In this document: piece by piece, positions 15,274 through 22,726 of the stretch
How the letters are laid out: each line of letters opens with the position of its first letter
Position numbering within the stretch: the stretch's first letter is position 1
Assembly: GCA_027064005.1 (NCBI GenBank)
Contig: JAMOQM010000085.1
Coordinates: forward strand, 1 to 43,661
Source of the DNA: Candidatus Cloacimonadota bacterium
GTDB lineage: Bacteria > Cloacimonadota > Cloacimonadia > Cloacimonadales > JAMOQM01
Direction: 5' to 3'
Length of the DNA: 43,661 bases
Notes under the pieces: model-generated
Told to the model about the DNA's origin: nothing
The model's input: the letters and a program-made list of their open reading frames with translations, nothing else
Database searches by the model: none
Translations under genes and position numbers: made by a program

Positions 15274-16296
15274 CTATTTAAATTGTTTTAAAAATCTTAA
15301 ATCATTCTCGAATAATAACCTTATATCGGGAATATTATATTTTAGCATTGTAATTCTGTCGATTCCAAGTCCAAAGGCAAATCCGGTGTATTTTTCACTG
15401 TCAATTCCTAAATTATCTAAAACATTAGGGTCAACCATTCCGGCACCACCCATCTCAAGCCAGCCACTATGTTTGCAAACATTACAGCCTTTCCCGCCAC
15501 AATTTACGCAAGCAATATCAATTTCGGCCGATGGTTCGGTAAATGGAAAAAAATGTGGTCTGAATCTGGATCTAATTTTAGAACCAAACATTTTTACAAC
15601 AAAACCGTTTAGTGTGTCTCTCAAGTCTGCAAAAGTAACGCCTTCACCAACAACCAAAGCTTCTACTTGGTGAAAAGCCGGAGAATGTGAAGCATCCGGT
15701 TTATCATTTCTATAACATCTTCCGGGAGATATTATTTTAATTGGAGGTTCAAAATTTTCCATCACTCTGATTTGAACAGTGGAAGTTTGAGTTCTTAGCA
15801 ATCTATCGTTTCCAATATAAAAAGTATCGGCTAAATTTCTGGAAGGATGATCTTTGGGAGTATTTAAAGCATCAAAGTTATGAAATTCATCTTCAATATC
15901 AAAACCTTCCGCAACTTCAAATCCCATACTGATAAAAATATCTTCAATTTCTCTCCAGATTTGAGTTAAAGGATGTAAATTACCTCTTAAAGGAGGACGA
16001 CCCGGCATTGAAAAATCAACTTTATTAGACGCAATTTTTTTCTCATATTCAAGATTTTTTAATTTTTCTTCAATTTCATTAAATTTGTCTAAAATTTTAT
16101 TTTTTGCGTTATTGATTGTTTGTCCAAAAATCGGTCTTTCTTCTTTTGGAAGCGAACCAAGTTTTTTCATAAAACCCATTAATTCACTTTTTTTCCCCAC
16201 AAAACGGGATTTGAGGTTCATCAAATCATGATGATCCTCAAATGTATTTAAAGCGGTAATTGCTTCTTCAACAATTTCATCCAAACGTTTTTTCAC
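15274..16296 (-). CDS. pheS: phenylalanyl-tRNA synthetase alpha subunit (340 aa)
   Basis: Catalytic subunit of PheRS. An N-terminal coiled coil (~1-85) precedes the class II core: motif 1 near HPLTQIWREIEDIFISMGFE, motif 2 in PIKIISPGRCYRNDKPDASH, and motif 3 in GFAFGLGIDRITML. The C-terminal part also has CVNCGGKGCNVCKHSGWLEM, the short Cys-rich insertion common in bacterial PheS. The start codon is GTG at 16296, 2 bases after the rplT stop, so it is likely translated by reinitiation. Confidence 0.97.
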   Translation of the reverse strand: MKKRLDEIVEEAITALNTFEDHHDLMNLKSRFVGKKSELMGFMKKLGSLPKEERPIFGQTINNAKNKILDKFNEIEEKLKNLEYEKKIASNKVDFSMPGRPPLRGNLHPLTQIWREIEDIFISMGFEVAEGFDIEDEFHNFDALNTPKDHPSRNLADTFYIGNDRLLRTQTSTVQIRVMENFEPPIKIISPGRCYRNDKPDASHSPAFHQVEALVVGEGVTFADLRDTLNGFVVKMFGSKIRSRFRPHFFPFTEPSAEIDIACVNCGGKGCNVCKHSGWLEMGGAGMVDPNVLDNLGIDSEKYTGFAFGLGIDRITMLKYNIPDIRLLFENDLRFLKQFK

Positions 16297-16298
16297 TT

Positions 16299-16658
16299 TT
16301 AAGCATCCTGTGAATTTTTAACAACATCACATAATTTTGCAAAATCTTCAGGTTCATTCATTGCTAAAAAAGCTAAAGTTCTTCTATCCATAATAATACC
16401 GGCTTTATTTAAACCATCGATAAGTGTGCTGTATTTCAAATCATTAAGTCTTGCAGCGGCATTAATTCTAACAATCCACAATTGACGAAAAGATCTTTTT
16501 TTAGCTTTTCTATCTCTATAAGCGTATGACCAACCTTTTTCTACAGCTTGTCTCGCAGTTTTATATAATTTACTTTTGCCGCCAAAATAGCCTTTAGCTG
16601 CTTTTAACCATTTTTTCTTTCTTTTTTTAGCTGCTACATTATTGACTGAACGTGGCAT
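16299..16658 (-). CDS. rplT: 50S ribosomal protein L20 (119 aa)
   Basis: Assembly protein that binds 23S rRNA early; in many bacteria it also represses its own operon by binding the infC leader. The family sequence is full length: PRSVNNVAAKKRKKKWLKAAKGYFG with the highly basic extended N-terminus, then RQLWIVRINAAARLNDLKYS and a globular C-terminal domain. Operon order infC-rpmI-rplT is the standard one. Start ATG with GGAGAT upstream. The autogenous role is relevant to the attenuator-like hairpin in front of infC. Confidence 0.97.
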   Translation of the reverse strand: MPRSVNNVAAKKRKKKWLKAAKGYFGGKSKLYKTARQAVEKGWSYAYRDRKAKKRSFRQLWIVRINAAARLNDLKYSTLIDGLNKAGIIMDRRTLAFLAMNEPEDFAKLCDVVKNSQDA

Positions 16659-16686
16659 AATATATCTCCTTATTTATTAACTTTTT

Positions 16687-16881
16687 TTAAGATAAAATCA
16701 TTCTTTTAATTCTTGGAACATCCACTGAATGTGCTATTGTTGTGTGTCTAAGATTACGTTTACGTTTTGCTGTTTTCTTTGTGAAAATGTGACCGGCATA
16801 AGCATGGTTCATAATAATCTTACCTTTAGATGTTGTTCTAAATCGTTTAGCAGCACCTCTTCTTGTTTTCATTTTTGGCAT
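16687..16881 (-). CDS. rpmI: 50S ribosomal protein L35 (64 aa)
   Basis: Short basic ribosomal protein of standard length: [20 protein letters not shown], then [15 protein letters not shown], typical of bL35. Start ATG has AGGAGG 7 bases upstream. It lies between infC (31 bases) and rplT (28 bases) in the usual operon. Confidence 0.97.
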   Translation of the reverse strand: MPKMKTRRGAAKRFRTTSKGKIIMNHAYAGHIFTKKTAKRKRNLRHTTIAHSVDVPRIKRMILS

Positions 16882-16911
16882 AAATACCTCCTAACTATAT
16901 TCATACAATCT

Positions 16912-17517
16912 TTATTTTTTCGAATTTTCTTCTTCCGACTGAGCTTTCTTTTTTTCAAGTATTTTATCAATATCTTTTTTAGGGGCAAGAATTGTTGTTA
17001 CAGTATTTTTTTCCGCCACAACTTTGCTATCTACATCAGTAATATCTTTTAGCTTTTCAACAACTCTTTCAAGCAACTCATAACCAAGTTCTTTATGAGC
17101 TAATTGACGGCCTCTAAATCTGACAGTGAATTTAACTTTGTCGTGTTGTTTTAAAAATTTAACAGCATTATTCACTTTAAAAGTAAAGTCATGAATATCG
17201 GTATTAGGACCGAATTTAACTTCTTTAATTTGAACGTTATGTTGTTTCTTTTTTGATTCACGGCTTCTTCTTTCTTTTTGATAATAGAATTTACCAAAAT
17301 CGAGAATTTTACAAACAGGTGGAACTGCGGACGGAGAAATTTCAACCAGATCAAGGTTTTCTCTTGAAGCAAGATACAGGGCTTCTTTAGTACTCACTAT
17401 CCCAATTTGTTCACCATCAGAACCTATTAATCTTACCTTTGGAACATTAATTTGTTCATTAATTCTTTCTTTAGGAATGACAGCCTTCGTTTTGGCCTTT
17501 CCTCTTCTTATACGTAT
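16912..17517 (-). CDS. infC: translation initiation factor IF-3, probable AUA start (201 aa)
   Basis: IF-3 binds the 30S subunit and rejects non-standard start codons. Both domains are present: the N-domain RINEQINVPKVRLIGSDGEQ with IVSTKEAL, and the C-domain with KEVKFGPNTDIHDFTFKVNN and the VKFTVRFRGRQLAHKELG region. No ATG, GTG or TTG start is correctly placed. The only GTG (17526) is inside the GGAGGTG Shine-Dalgarno (17524-17530). Two in-frame ATA codons follow, 5 and 8 bases after GGAGG (17520 and 17517); I use the second. infC is the classic gene with a non-AUG start, which lets IF-3 repress itself. A Lys/Glu-rich tail of ~20 residues follows the C-domain. Confidence 0.9.
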   Translation of the reverse strand: MRIRRGKAKTKAVIPKERINEQINVPKVRLIGSDGEQIGIVSTKEALYLASRENLDLVEISPSAVPPVCKILDFGKFYYQKERRSRESKKKQHNVQIKEVKFGPNTDIHDFTFKVNNAVKFLKQHDKVKFTVRFRGRQLAHKELGYELLERVVEKLKDITDVDSKVVAEKNTVTTILAPKKDIDKILEKKKAQSEEENSKK

Positions 17518-17537
17518 TATAAACACCTCCAGTTTAT

Positions 17538-17574
17538 AAAAAAAACGGATGCATTATTTGAAATAATACATCCG
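17538..17574 (-). terminator. attenuator-type terminator in the infC leader
   Basis: On the minus strand CGGATGTATTATTT pairs with AAATAATGCATCCG (17546-17574, one G-U pair, tight loop) and is followed at once by eight U (17538-17545). The infC ribosome site starts 8 bases later. No minus-strand gene lies upstream within 500 bases, so the hairpin most likely ends leader transcripts, as L20-responsive leaders do in Firmicutes. Confidence 0.75.
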
Positions 17575-17690
17575 CGTTTAAAACACAACGGGTCAATATA
17601 CCCATTACGTTATATCTATAATTTAGACCCGGTTATAATTTTATAACTCAAGGTAGAAGCGGATGCTTCGTTTTGTTAAATAAACTTTTT
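17575..17690 (-). promoter_or_regulatory. infC operon leader with alternative pairings
   Basis: Upstream of the attenuator are a hairpin CGGGTC/GACCCG (17588-17636 region) and a small one, GAAGC-ATCC-GCTTC (17655-17668). The segment GCATCCG at 17660-17666 repeats the 3' arm of the attenuator, so it could pair with the 5' arm CGGATG and prevent the terminator from forming. Such mutually exclusive pairing is typical of ribosomal-protein leaders; L20 is the natural ligand. Ligand and mechanism are inferred. Confidence 0.45.
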
Positions 17691-17693
17691 TTC

Positions 17694-17722
17694 AAAATCT
17701 TTTAGGCTTTTATTTCAGTCAA
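17694..17722 (-). promoter_or_regulatory. candidate promoter of the infC operon
   Basis: On the minus strand TTGACT (17717-17722) is separated by 17 bases from GATTTT (17694-17699), followed by GAAA. The same box pair with 17-base spacing and GATTTTGAAA occurs before the acyltransferase-glyA operon. Transcription from here would give a leader of about 165 bases. GATTTT is not a good sigma-70 -10 box, so this is tentative. Confidence 0.35.
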
Positions 17723-17743
17723 GCATTTTATTGAATTTTCTGG

Positions 17744-17889
17744 CATCCCTCCGAATTTTTCAAAATAGTAGAGACGCTCAATTTGGTCGTCTCTACTTTC
17801 AAAAAAGATTTTAACAGGTTGAGGAATTAAATAAACAATCCGGCAGATTGCTCTACTCTCGCAATCTGCTTTTGTCTTTTTGTAATTTA
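17744..17889 (+). repeat. 146-bp dispersed element, copy A (two stem-loops)
   Basis: This block matches 32113-32259 in reverse complement over its whole length, from CATCCCTCC to TTTGTAATTTA, with about 80-85% identity by eye. It contains GTAGAGACG...CGTCTCTAC (17768-17776/17788-17796) and GCAGATTG...CAATCTGC (17843-17850/17862-17869). In copy B the second stem is GCGGATTG/CAATCCGC, changed on both sides so that pairing is kept. No open reading frame is conserved. It looks like a MITE or REP-type mobile repeat. Confidence 0.8.
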
Positions 17890-18080
17890 TAATATAGGAT
17901 GCTCATATAAATGCACTCTTTCCCTCGACTTTTATGCATTTTTTCAGTCCGGATGTTCTCAAACGGTAATTTTTTATAGCTTTTCAAAAATATCAGCGTT
18001 ATACTTCAAATAATTCAATCGGATAAAAGAATTATATCTTTATTTCTTTACTAAAATTTGCAAAAAAGAAATTTTGAATC
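17890..18080. other. intergenic region before the HAD gene
   Basis: AT-rich sequence with no convincing gene. An inverted pair AAATGCA (17909-17915) and TGCATTT (17935-17941) followed by T residues could be a weak terminator for something reading rightwards through the repeat. No clear promoter for the HAD gene is visible. Confidence 0.4.
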
Positions 18081-18722
18081 ATGAATAAAAAAAAATTAAT
18101 AATATTTGATTTTGATGGAACGATAGCTGATACTCTATGTCTTGGTTATGAAATTTATCAAGATTTAGCAGAAAATTATCATTTTAGACAAATTGATAGA
18201 TCTGAAATAAATAATCTTCGAGATTTAAGTACTTATGAAATATTAAGAAAGATGAAAATTTCATTGATTAAAGTCCCGTTTCTAGCAGTTCAATTTCAAA
18301 GAGAACTCAATAAACGAATAGAAGAATTACATCCAATAAATGGTATGATTGAAATTCTGAAGCAAATTGATATTTCAAAAGTAAAATTGGGAATTATTAC
18401 ATCAAATTCAAAAGAAAATGTAGAAAAATTTTTGCAAAATTATGATATTAAAAATCTATTTTCGTTTATTCATTCGGAAAAAAATATTTTTGGAAAAACT
18501 CATATTTTAAAAAAAACTTTTCGAGAACAAAATTATCTACCAAGCAATGTTTTCTATGTTGGAGATGAAACTCGTGATATTGATTCTTCAAAAAAAGCTC
18601 ATATCCCGGTAATTGCGGTTGGATGGGGATTTAACTCTAAAAGTGCTTTGCTAAAACATAATCCTGATTATTTTACAGCTTCACCTGAAGAACTACTATC
18701 TCAAATAAATTCCTTGATATAA
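18081..18722 (+). CDS. HAD-family phosphatase, phosphoglycolate-phosphatase-like (213 aa)
   Basis: Haloacid dehalogenase superfamily hydrolase with motif I FDFDGTIADT (nucleophile Asp10, Asp12), a helical cap (~15-85), motif II in LGIITSNSKEN (Thr/Ser near 112), the motif III Lys in the FGKTHILKK region, and motif IV YVGDETRDIDSSKKAHI. This order fits Gph/PGPase-type small phosphatases. The natural substrate cannot be named from sequence; 2-phosphoglycolate and sugar phosphates are common. The ribosome site is weak. rnhA follows 6 bases after its stop, so the two are co-transcribed. Confidence 0.85.
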   Translation: MNKKKLIIFDFDGTIADTLCLGYEIYQDLAENYHFRQIDRSEINNLRDLSTYEILRKMKISLIKVPFLAVQFQRELNKRIEELHPINGMIEILKQIDISKVKLGIITSNSKENVEKFLQNYDIKNLFSFIHSEKNIFGKTHILKKTFREQNYLPSNVFYVGDETRDIDSSKKAHIPVIAVGWGFNSKSALLKHNPDYFTASPEELLSQINSLI

Positions 18723-18728
18723 ATAATT

Positions 18729-19250
18729 ATGAAAAAAGATGAAGTTCCGGAAGTCAATATTTATTCAGATGGTGGAGCGAATCCAAATCCAGGTAAAGGA
18801 GGTTTTGGTGTAATCCTCACTTATAAAAAATTTAGAAAAGAACTTAACGAAGGATATCAACTAACAACAAATAATCGAATGGAATTAATGGGCGTAATTT
18901 TTGGATTAAAAAGCTTAAAGAAAAAATCAATGGTTAACGTCTATACAGATTCAAGGTATGTTGTTGATGGAATAAATAAAGGTTGGGTTGCAAAATGGAA
19001 GTTAAAAAATTGGTATCGAACTAAAGATCAAAAAGCAAAGAATCGCGATCTATGGTCAAAACTACTAAATCTTATTTCAAAGCATCAAGAAGTTAAATTT
19101 CATTGGATAAAAGGACATGTCGGTCATATCGAAAACGAAAGATGTGACAAACTTGCGACTCTGGCACTAAATGGAGAAATCTTACAGAAAGATAACGGTT
19201 ATTTAAATGATGAACAATTAAGTTTAAATTTTGAGACCGAAATTAATTAA
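18729..19250 (+). CDS. rnhA: ribonuclease HI (173 aa)
   Basis: Degrades RNA in RNA-DNA hybrids (R-loops, Okazaki primers). All four catalytic carboxylates are present: Asp14 (IYSDGGANPNPG), Glu52 (NNRMELMG), Asp74 (VYTDSRYVVDGI) and Asp140 (ENERCDKLA), plus His130 in HWIKGHVG. The basic protrusion (GWVAKWKLKNWYRTKDQKAK) that grips the hybrid is kept. A ~25-residue tail ending SLNFETEIN follows the domain. It lies 6 bases after the HAD gene. Confidence 0.95.
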   Translation: MKKDEVPEVNIYSDGGANPNPGKGGFGVILTYKKFRKELNEGYQLTTNNRMELMGVIFGLKSLKKKSMVNVYTDSRYVVDGINKGWVAKWKLKNWYRTKDQKAKNRDLWSKLLNLISKHQEVKFHWIKGHVGHIENERCDKLATLALNGEILQKDNGYLNDEQLSLNFETEIN

Positions 19251-19561
19251 ACAAAAATCACAAAAAAATATAAGGTTGAAGGCAATATGTTTAAAAAATG
19301 TGGTACCTCAACAGGTTGATATTCATTGAGTTAGTTTAGTAAATATATTAACCTACAAGGTAGCAGAAATATGAAGAAAAAAGAAACAAATAATTGTTAA
19401 GTAAAAAGATATGAAATTAGCAGAATTGAATTAACTACAGAAAATATAGATAGTTTTAAGAAATAAAAATATGTAAAACTTAAGTCAATAATATTTAAAT
19501 GATTTCCAAAACGGTGAATGAAAAAATTGGGTTACAAATTGAAAATAGGTGTCATTTTATA
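19251..19561. other. intergenic region between rnhA and tRNA-Arg
   Basis: About 310 bases without an open reading frame of note on either strand. The sequence is A-rich on the plus strand with many stops in all frames and does not look like a recently decayed gene. I see no terminator for rnhA with a clear U-tract. Confidence 0.5.
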
Positions 19562-19638
19562 TGGTACCCCCGAGCCGATTCGAACGGCTGACCTTTTCCT
19601 TAGGAGGGAACTGCTCTATCCATCTGAGCTACGGGGGC
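19562..19638 (-). tRNA. tRNA-Arg (anticodon CCU)
   Basis: A full cloverleaf on the minus strand: acceptor GCCCCCG with CGGGGGT (one G-U pair), D arm GCTC/GAGC with loop AGATGGATA, anticodon loop CTCCTAA with anticodon CCT, and T arm AGCCG-TTCGAAT-CGGCT. CCA is encoded after the discriminator A (19562-19564). The anticodon stem GTTCC/GGAAA has a G-A mismatch at 27-43. It reads AGG arginine codons. Confidence 0.95.
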
Positions 19639-19647
19639 AATTGATTC

Positions 19648-19676
19648 CTAAAAAATATTCGTAATTTTTATGTCAA
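19648..19676 (-). promoter_or_regulatory. candidate promoter for tRNA-Arg
   Basis: TTGACA (complement of 19671-19676) followed after about 17 bases by TTTTAG ends roughly 10 bases before the first base of the tRNA. The -35 is perfect, the -10 weak. Confidence 0.4.
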
Positions 19677-19749
19677 GTTTTGCAAAATTTCAGAATCTTG
19701 CTTCTGCCAAAATTCCTAAATCTTAATTGAATGTCTTTTATTGTTCAAT

Positions 19750-19777
19750 TAAAAAAAAAGACGCTCGAAAGCGTCTT
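19750..19777 (-). terminator. rho-independent terminator of the glyA operon
   Basis: Stem AAGACGC / GCGTCTT around TCGAAA (19758-19777), followed on the minus strand by a run of nine U. It begins 9 bases after the glyA stop. Confidence 0.9.
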
Positions 19778-19785
19778 AAATTTAT

Positions 19786-21093
19786 TTACCGATTATTTTT
19801 CACCAAATCAGCGTATAAAGGAAATTTAGAACAAAGTTCTTTAACTTTAACTTTAATTTCGGCTAATTTTTCATCATTATTAAAATTGTCTTTCACTTCT
19901 TTGATAAATCCGGCAATAATCTTCATCTCATTTTCTTTCATTCCGCGAGTTGTAACAGCCGGTGTCCCGATTCTAATTCCGGAAGCGACAAAAGGTTTTC
20001 TCGTATCAAAAGGAACTGTGTTTTTATTTGCGGTAATACCTGCTTTATCTAAAGCACCTTCCATTTTTTTACCTGAAGGTCCGCCTTCTGATTCAGGTCC
20101 CAAATCAATTAACATCAGATGATTATCAGTACCGTCAGAAACTAATTTGAAGCCGTTTTCTTTTAAAGCATTGGCAAGAGCAGCAGCATTATTTACTACT
20201 TGTTGTTGATATTCTTTGAAACTATCATCAAGAGCTTCTTTAAAACAAATTGCTTTAGCTGCAATTATATGCATCAACGGTCCGCCTTGGATTCCCGGAA
20301 AAACTTCGCGATCAACATCTTTAGCATATTTTTCTTTACAAAGAATCATTCCACCGCGAGGTCCGCGTAAAGTTTTGTGAGTTGTAGTAGTTACAATATC
20401 AGCGTAAGGAATCGGATTCGGGTGTAATCCGGCAGCAACCAATCCGGCAATATGAGCCATATCAACCATAAAAATTGCGTCAACTTCATCAGCAATTTCT
20501 CTGAATTTTTTAAAATCGATTGTTCTTGGATAAGCGGAAGCACCGGTTAAAATTAATTTAGGTTTATGTTCTAAAGCTAACTCTCTGATTTGATCATAAT
20601 CAAACATTTCCGTTTCTTTTGAAACTTGATAATGCACGATATTAAATAATTCTCCCGAAAAGCTCAAGGGATGTCCGTGAGTCAAGTGTCCGCCGTGAGA
20701 TAATTCTAATGATAAGATTGTATCGCCGGGTTTAATTACACTGAAAAAAGCAGCCATATTTGCTTGAGAACCTGAATGCGGTTGAACGTTAACATGTTCC
20801 GCACCAAATATTTTTTTAGCTCTTTCAATAGCCAATTCTTCAACTTTATCAACATATTCGCAACCGCCGTAATATCTTCCATAAAGTTTGTAGTTGATTT
20901 TACCTGTTTTTTTACTCCAGCGATAAGGATATCCTTCCGCATATTTATTTGTTAAAACAGATCCGGCAGCTTCCATAACTGCACGTGAAACCATATTTTC
21001 CGAAGCAATCAGTTCAAGATTATTAGACTGACGCATTAATTCATTTTGCATTGAAGCATAAACTTCAGGATCAGCTTGTTTGATAAATTTCAT
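19786..21093 (-). CDS. glyA: serine hydroxymethyltransferase (435 aa)
   Basis: PLP enzyme that moves the serine side-chain carbon to tetrahydrofolate, giving glycine and methylene-THF. Visible landmarks: [44 protein letters not shown] and the PLP lysine, Lys240, in [14 protein letters not shown]. One unusual point: where most bacterial enzymes read EGYPGKRYYGGCE, this one has [27 protein letters not shown], an insertion of about 15 residues close to the active-site entrance. It is the last gene of the acyltransferase-rpiB-glyA operon and is linked in function to fhs and folD in this window. Confidence 0.96.
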   Translation of the reverse strand: MKFIKQADPEVYASMQNELMRQSNNLELIASENMVSRAVMEAAGSVLTNKYAEGYPYRWSKKTGKINYKLYGRYYGGCEYVDKVEELAIERAKKIFGAEHVNVQPHSGSQANMAAFFSVIKPGDTILSLELSHGGHLTHGHPLSFSGELFNIVHYQVSKETEMFDYDQIRELALEHKPKLILTGASAYPRTIDFKKFREIADEVDAIFMVDMAHIAGLVAAGLHPNPIPYADIVTTTTHKTLRGPRGGMILCKEKYAKDVDREVFPGIQGGPLMHIIAAKAICFKEALDDSFKEYQQQVVNNAAALANALKENGFKLVSDGTDNHLMLIDLGPESEGGPSGKKMEGALDKAGITANKNTVPFDTRKPFVASGIRIGTPAVTTRGMKENEMKIIAGFIKEVKDNFNNDEKLAEIKVKVKELCSKFPLYADLVKNNR

Positions 21094-21104
21094 CTTTACC
21101 TCAT

Positions 21105-21806
21105 TTAATTTTTATTTTCATAATTACTTATTTTATCGATTCTTCTTTGATGTCTTCCACCCTCAAATTTTGTATTGAAAAAAATGTCAATAATATCTTT
21201 TGCCAAATACTTTGAAACAAATCTGCCCGGCATAACTAAAACATTCGCATCATTATGCATTCTGCTTAATTTTGAAAAATCGGTGCAATGACAAAGAGCG
21301 GCACGGATATTTTTTACTTTATTTGCGACAATACTCATTCCTATTCCGCTTCCGCAAATAATAATACCTTTATCACATTCTCCGCTGGAAACCGCTTCTG
21401 CAGCTTTGAAACCCGTATCGGGATAATCCATCGAGTCTGTAGAATCAGTACCGAAATCAACAACTTCATAATCGGTTAAAAAAGGTTTTATCGCTTCTTT
21501 TAAATCATATCCGGCGTGATCTGAAGCAAGAGCAATCTTGATATTTTTTTTAGGAAGTAAAGACCCGGCAAAATCAACAACGGATTTGAGAATTTTTTCT
21601 GCATCAGGTAATTTAATATTTCCTAACATTGCAAGTCTTTCTTCAACTTTTTCAGAAGCATTTTTGCTCATATTTTTAAAAAATTTATCGCGAACGCTAT
21701 CATCTACAAAGTGCATCAAAACAACAATTTCTTCCAGAGTTTTACTTTTTAGAATCTTTTGAATCTTTTCATCACTCATTTTTTTTAGTATTTCTAAATT
21801 AAACAT
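21105..21806 (-). CDS. rpiB: ribose-5-phosphate isomerase B with N-terminal FliG_C-like domain (233 aa)
   Basis: Residues ~88-225 are a complete RpiB/LacAB domain: [20 protein letters not shown], the active-site Cys151 in [16 protein letters not shown], and His184 in [18 protein letters not shown]. It interconverts ribose-5-phosphate and ribulose-5-phosphate. RpiB is normally ~145-150 residues; here ~85 residues precede it. They read [20 protein letters not shown], then [35 protein letters not shown], which follow the C-terminal domain of the flagellar switch protein FliG (cf. its LREKxxxNMSxRA and LGPVRLxDVE motifs). Start ATG with GGAGG 5 bases upstream; the gene abuts the preceding acyltransferase stop. 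No frameshift is needed to read the fusion. Confidence 0.92.
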   Translation of the reverse strand: MFNLEILKKMSDEKIQKILKSKTLEEIVVLMHFVDDSVRDKFFKNMSKNASEKVEERLAMLGNIKLPDAEKILKSVVDFAGSLLPKKNIKIALASDHAGYDLKEAIKPFLTDYEVVDFGTDSTDSMDYPDTGFKAAEAVSSGECDKGIIICGSGIGMSIVANKVKNIRAALCHCTDFSKLSRMHNDANVLVMPGRFVSKYLAKDIIDIFFNTKFEGGRHQRRIDKISNYENKN

Positions 21807-22718
21807 TTAATCCTCCGCCATTAAACATGATAAGGCAATACAATATAATTTTGATTTTTCACTTTCACTTCTAGACATTACGACAACCGGTTTAATTGTT
21901 CCTTGAATCAATCCTGCTAACTCTCCACCACCAAAAAGCATCAAACCTTTATAAAAAGTATTACAAGCCTCCAAAGTCGGGAAAACCAAAACATCCGCTT
22001 CACCGTTAATTGGAGTTTGTACACCTTTAATTTTGACAGCTTCTTTATCACAAGCCAGAAAAATATCTAACGGTCCATCAATAACACAATTTTTAATTTG
22101 ACCTCGTTGGTTCATTTTGCAAATAATTGCATCATTAACAGTATTTTGAATAGCCGGATTAACTTTTTCCGTACAACTTACAAGAGCTACTTTTGGATTT
22201 TCAACACCAAATTTATGAGCCATATTTACCGCATATTTTGTCATCGCAATTTTTTGTTTTAAATCAGGAAAAGGAATAACGGCAGTATCTGTAATGAAAA
22301 GTAATTTGTCATATTTAGGAATATCCAAAGCACAAACATAACTCATTACCGCTTTCGGAGGCAAAAGTCCTTTTTCTTTATTTAGAACGGCTTTGAGGAA
22401 TTTATCTGTCCCGATTAATCCTTTCATCAAAACATCGGCATCTCCGTTCCTTACCATTTCAACAGACAATGCAGCAGCTTTAACGTCATTTTTTTCATCG
22501 ATTATTTCGAATTTTTGGTAATCTACTCCCAATTTTTTACATTCTTTGATAATAATTTCTTTATCGCCAATCATTATCGCTTGAGCAAATCCCAGATCCA
22601 CAGCTTTTGAAATTGCTCCTATCGTGTTTGGATCTTGAGCAAAAGTCACCGCTATTTTTTTAGGACTTTTCCCTTCTAATGATTTGATTAATTGATCCAA
22701 TTTTTTAATCGGTTGCAT
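21807..22718 (-). CDS. phosphate acetyl/butyryltransferase family protein, copy 2 (303 aa)
   Basis: PTA_PTB family enzyme (phosphotransacylase): exchanges CoA of an acyl-CoA for phosphate, yielding an acyl-phosphate for ATP synthesis. Landmarks are the family opening SPKKIAVTFAQDPNTIGAIS, DADVLMKGLIGTDKFLKAVL, FITDTAVIPFPDLKQKI and the C-terminal MSRSESEKSKLYCIALSCLM. At ~300 residues it matches Ptb (phosphate butyryltransferase) more than the longer Pta. It is a paralogue of the gene just upstream (8-base gap), with perhaps 40-50% identity by eye. No acyl kinase gene is in the window. The substrate chain length is not determined. Confidence 0.87.
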   Translation of the reverse strand: MQPIKKLDQLIKSLEGKSPKKIAVTFAQDPNTIGAISKAVDLGFAQAIMIGDKEIIIKECKKLGVDYQKFEIIDEKNDVKAAALSVEMVRNGDADVLMKGLIGTDKFLKAVLNKEKGLLPPKAVMSYVCALDIPKYDKLLFITDTAVIPFPDLKQKIAMTKYAVNMAHKFGVENPKVALVSCTEKVNPAIQNTVNDAIICKMNQRGQIKNCVIDGPLDIFLACDKEAVKIKGVQTPINGEADVLVFPTLEACNTFYKGLMLFGGGELAGLIQGTIKPVVVMSRSESEKSKLYCIALSCLMAED

Positions 22719-22726
22719 AAAATCTC

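Noticed and set aside
15386-15673. 95-codon rightward open frame
   Set aside because: Antisense shadow of the pheS catalytic core; no support of its own.
17744-17889. 146-bp element as a riboswitch or leader of the HAD gene
   Set aside because: The second copy is in the opposite setting, downstream of an operon and in reverse orientation, so a cis-leader role is unlikely.
19310-19568. GGTACC near 19310 and at the tRNA-Arg 3' end as an integration (att) repeat
   Set aside because: Only 6-7 bases are shared, and there is no integrase or other island gene between them.
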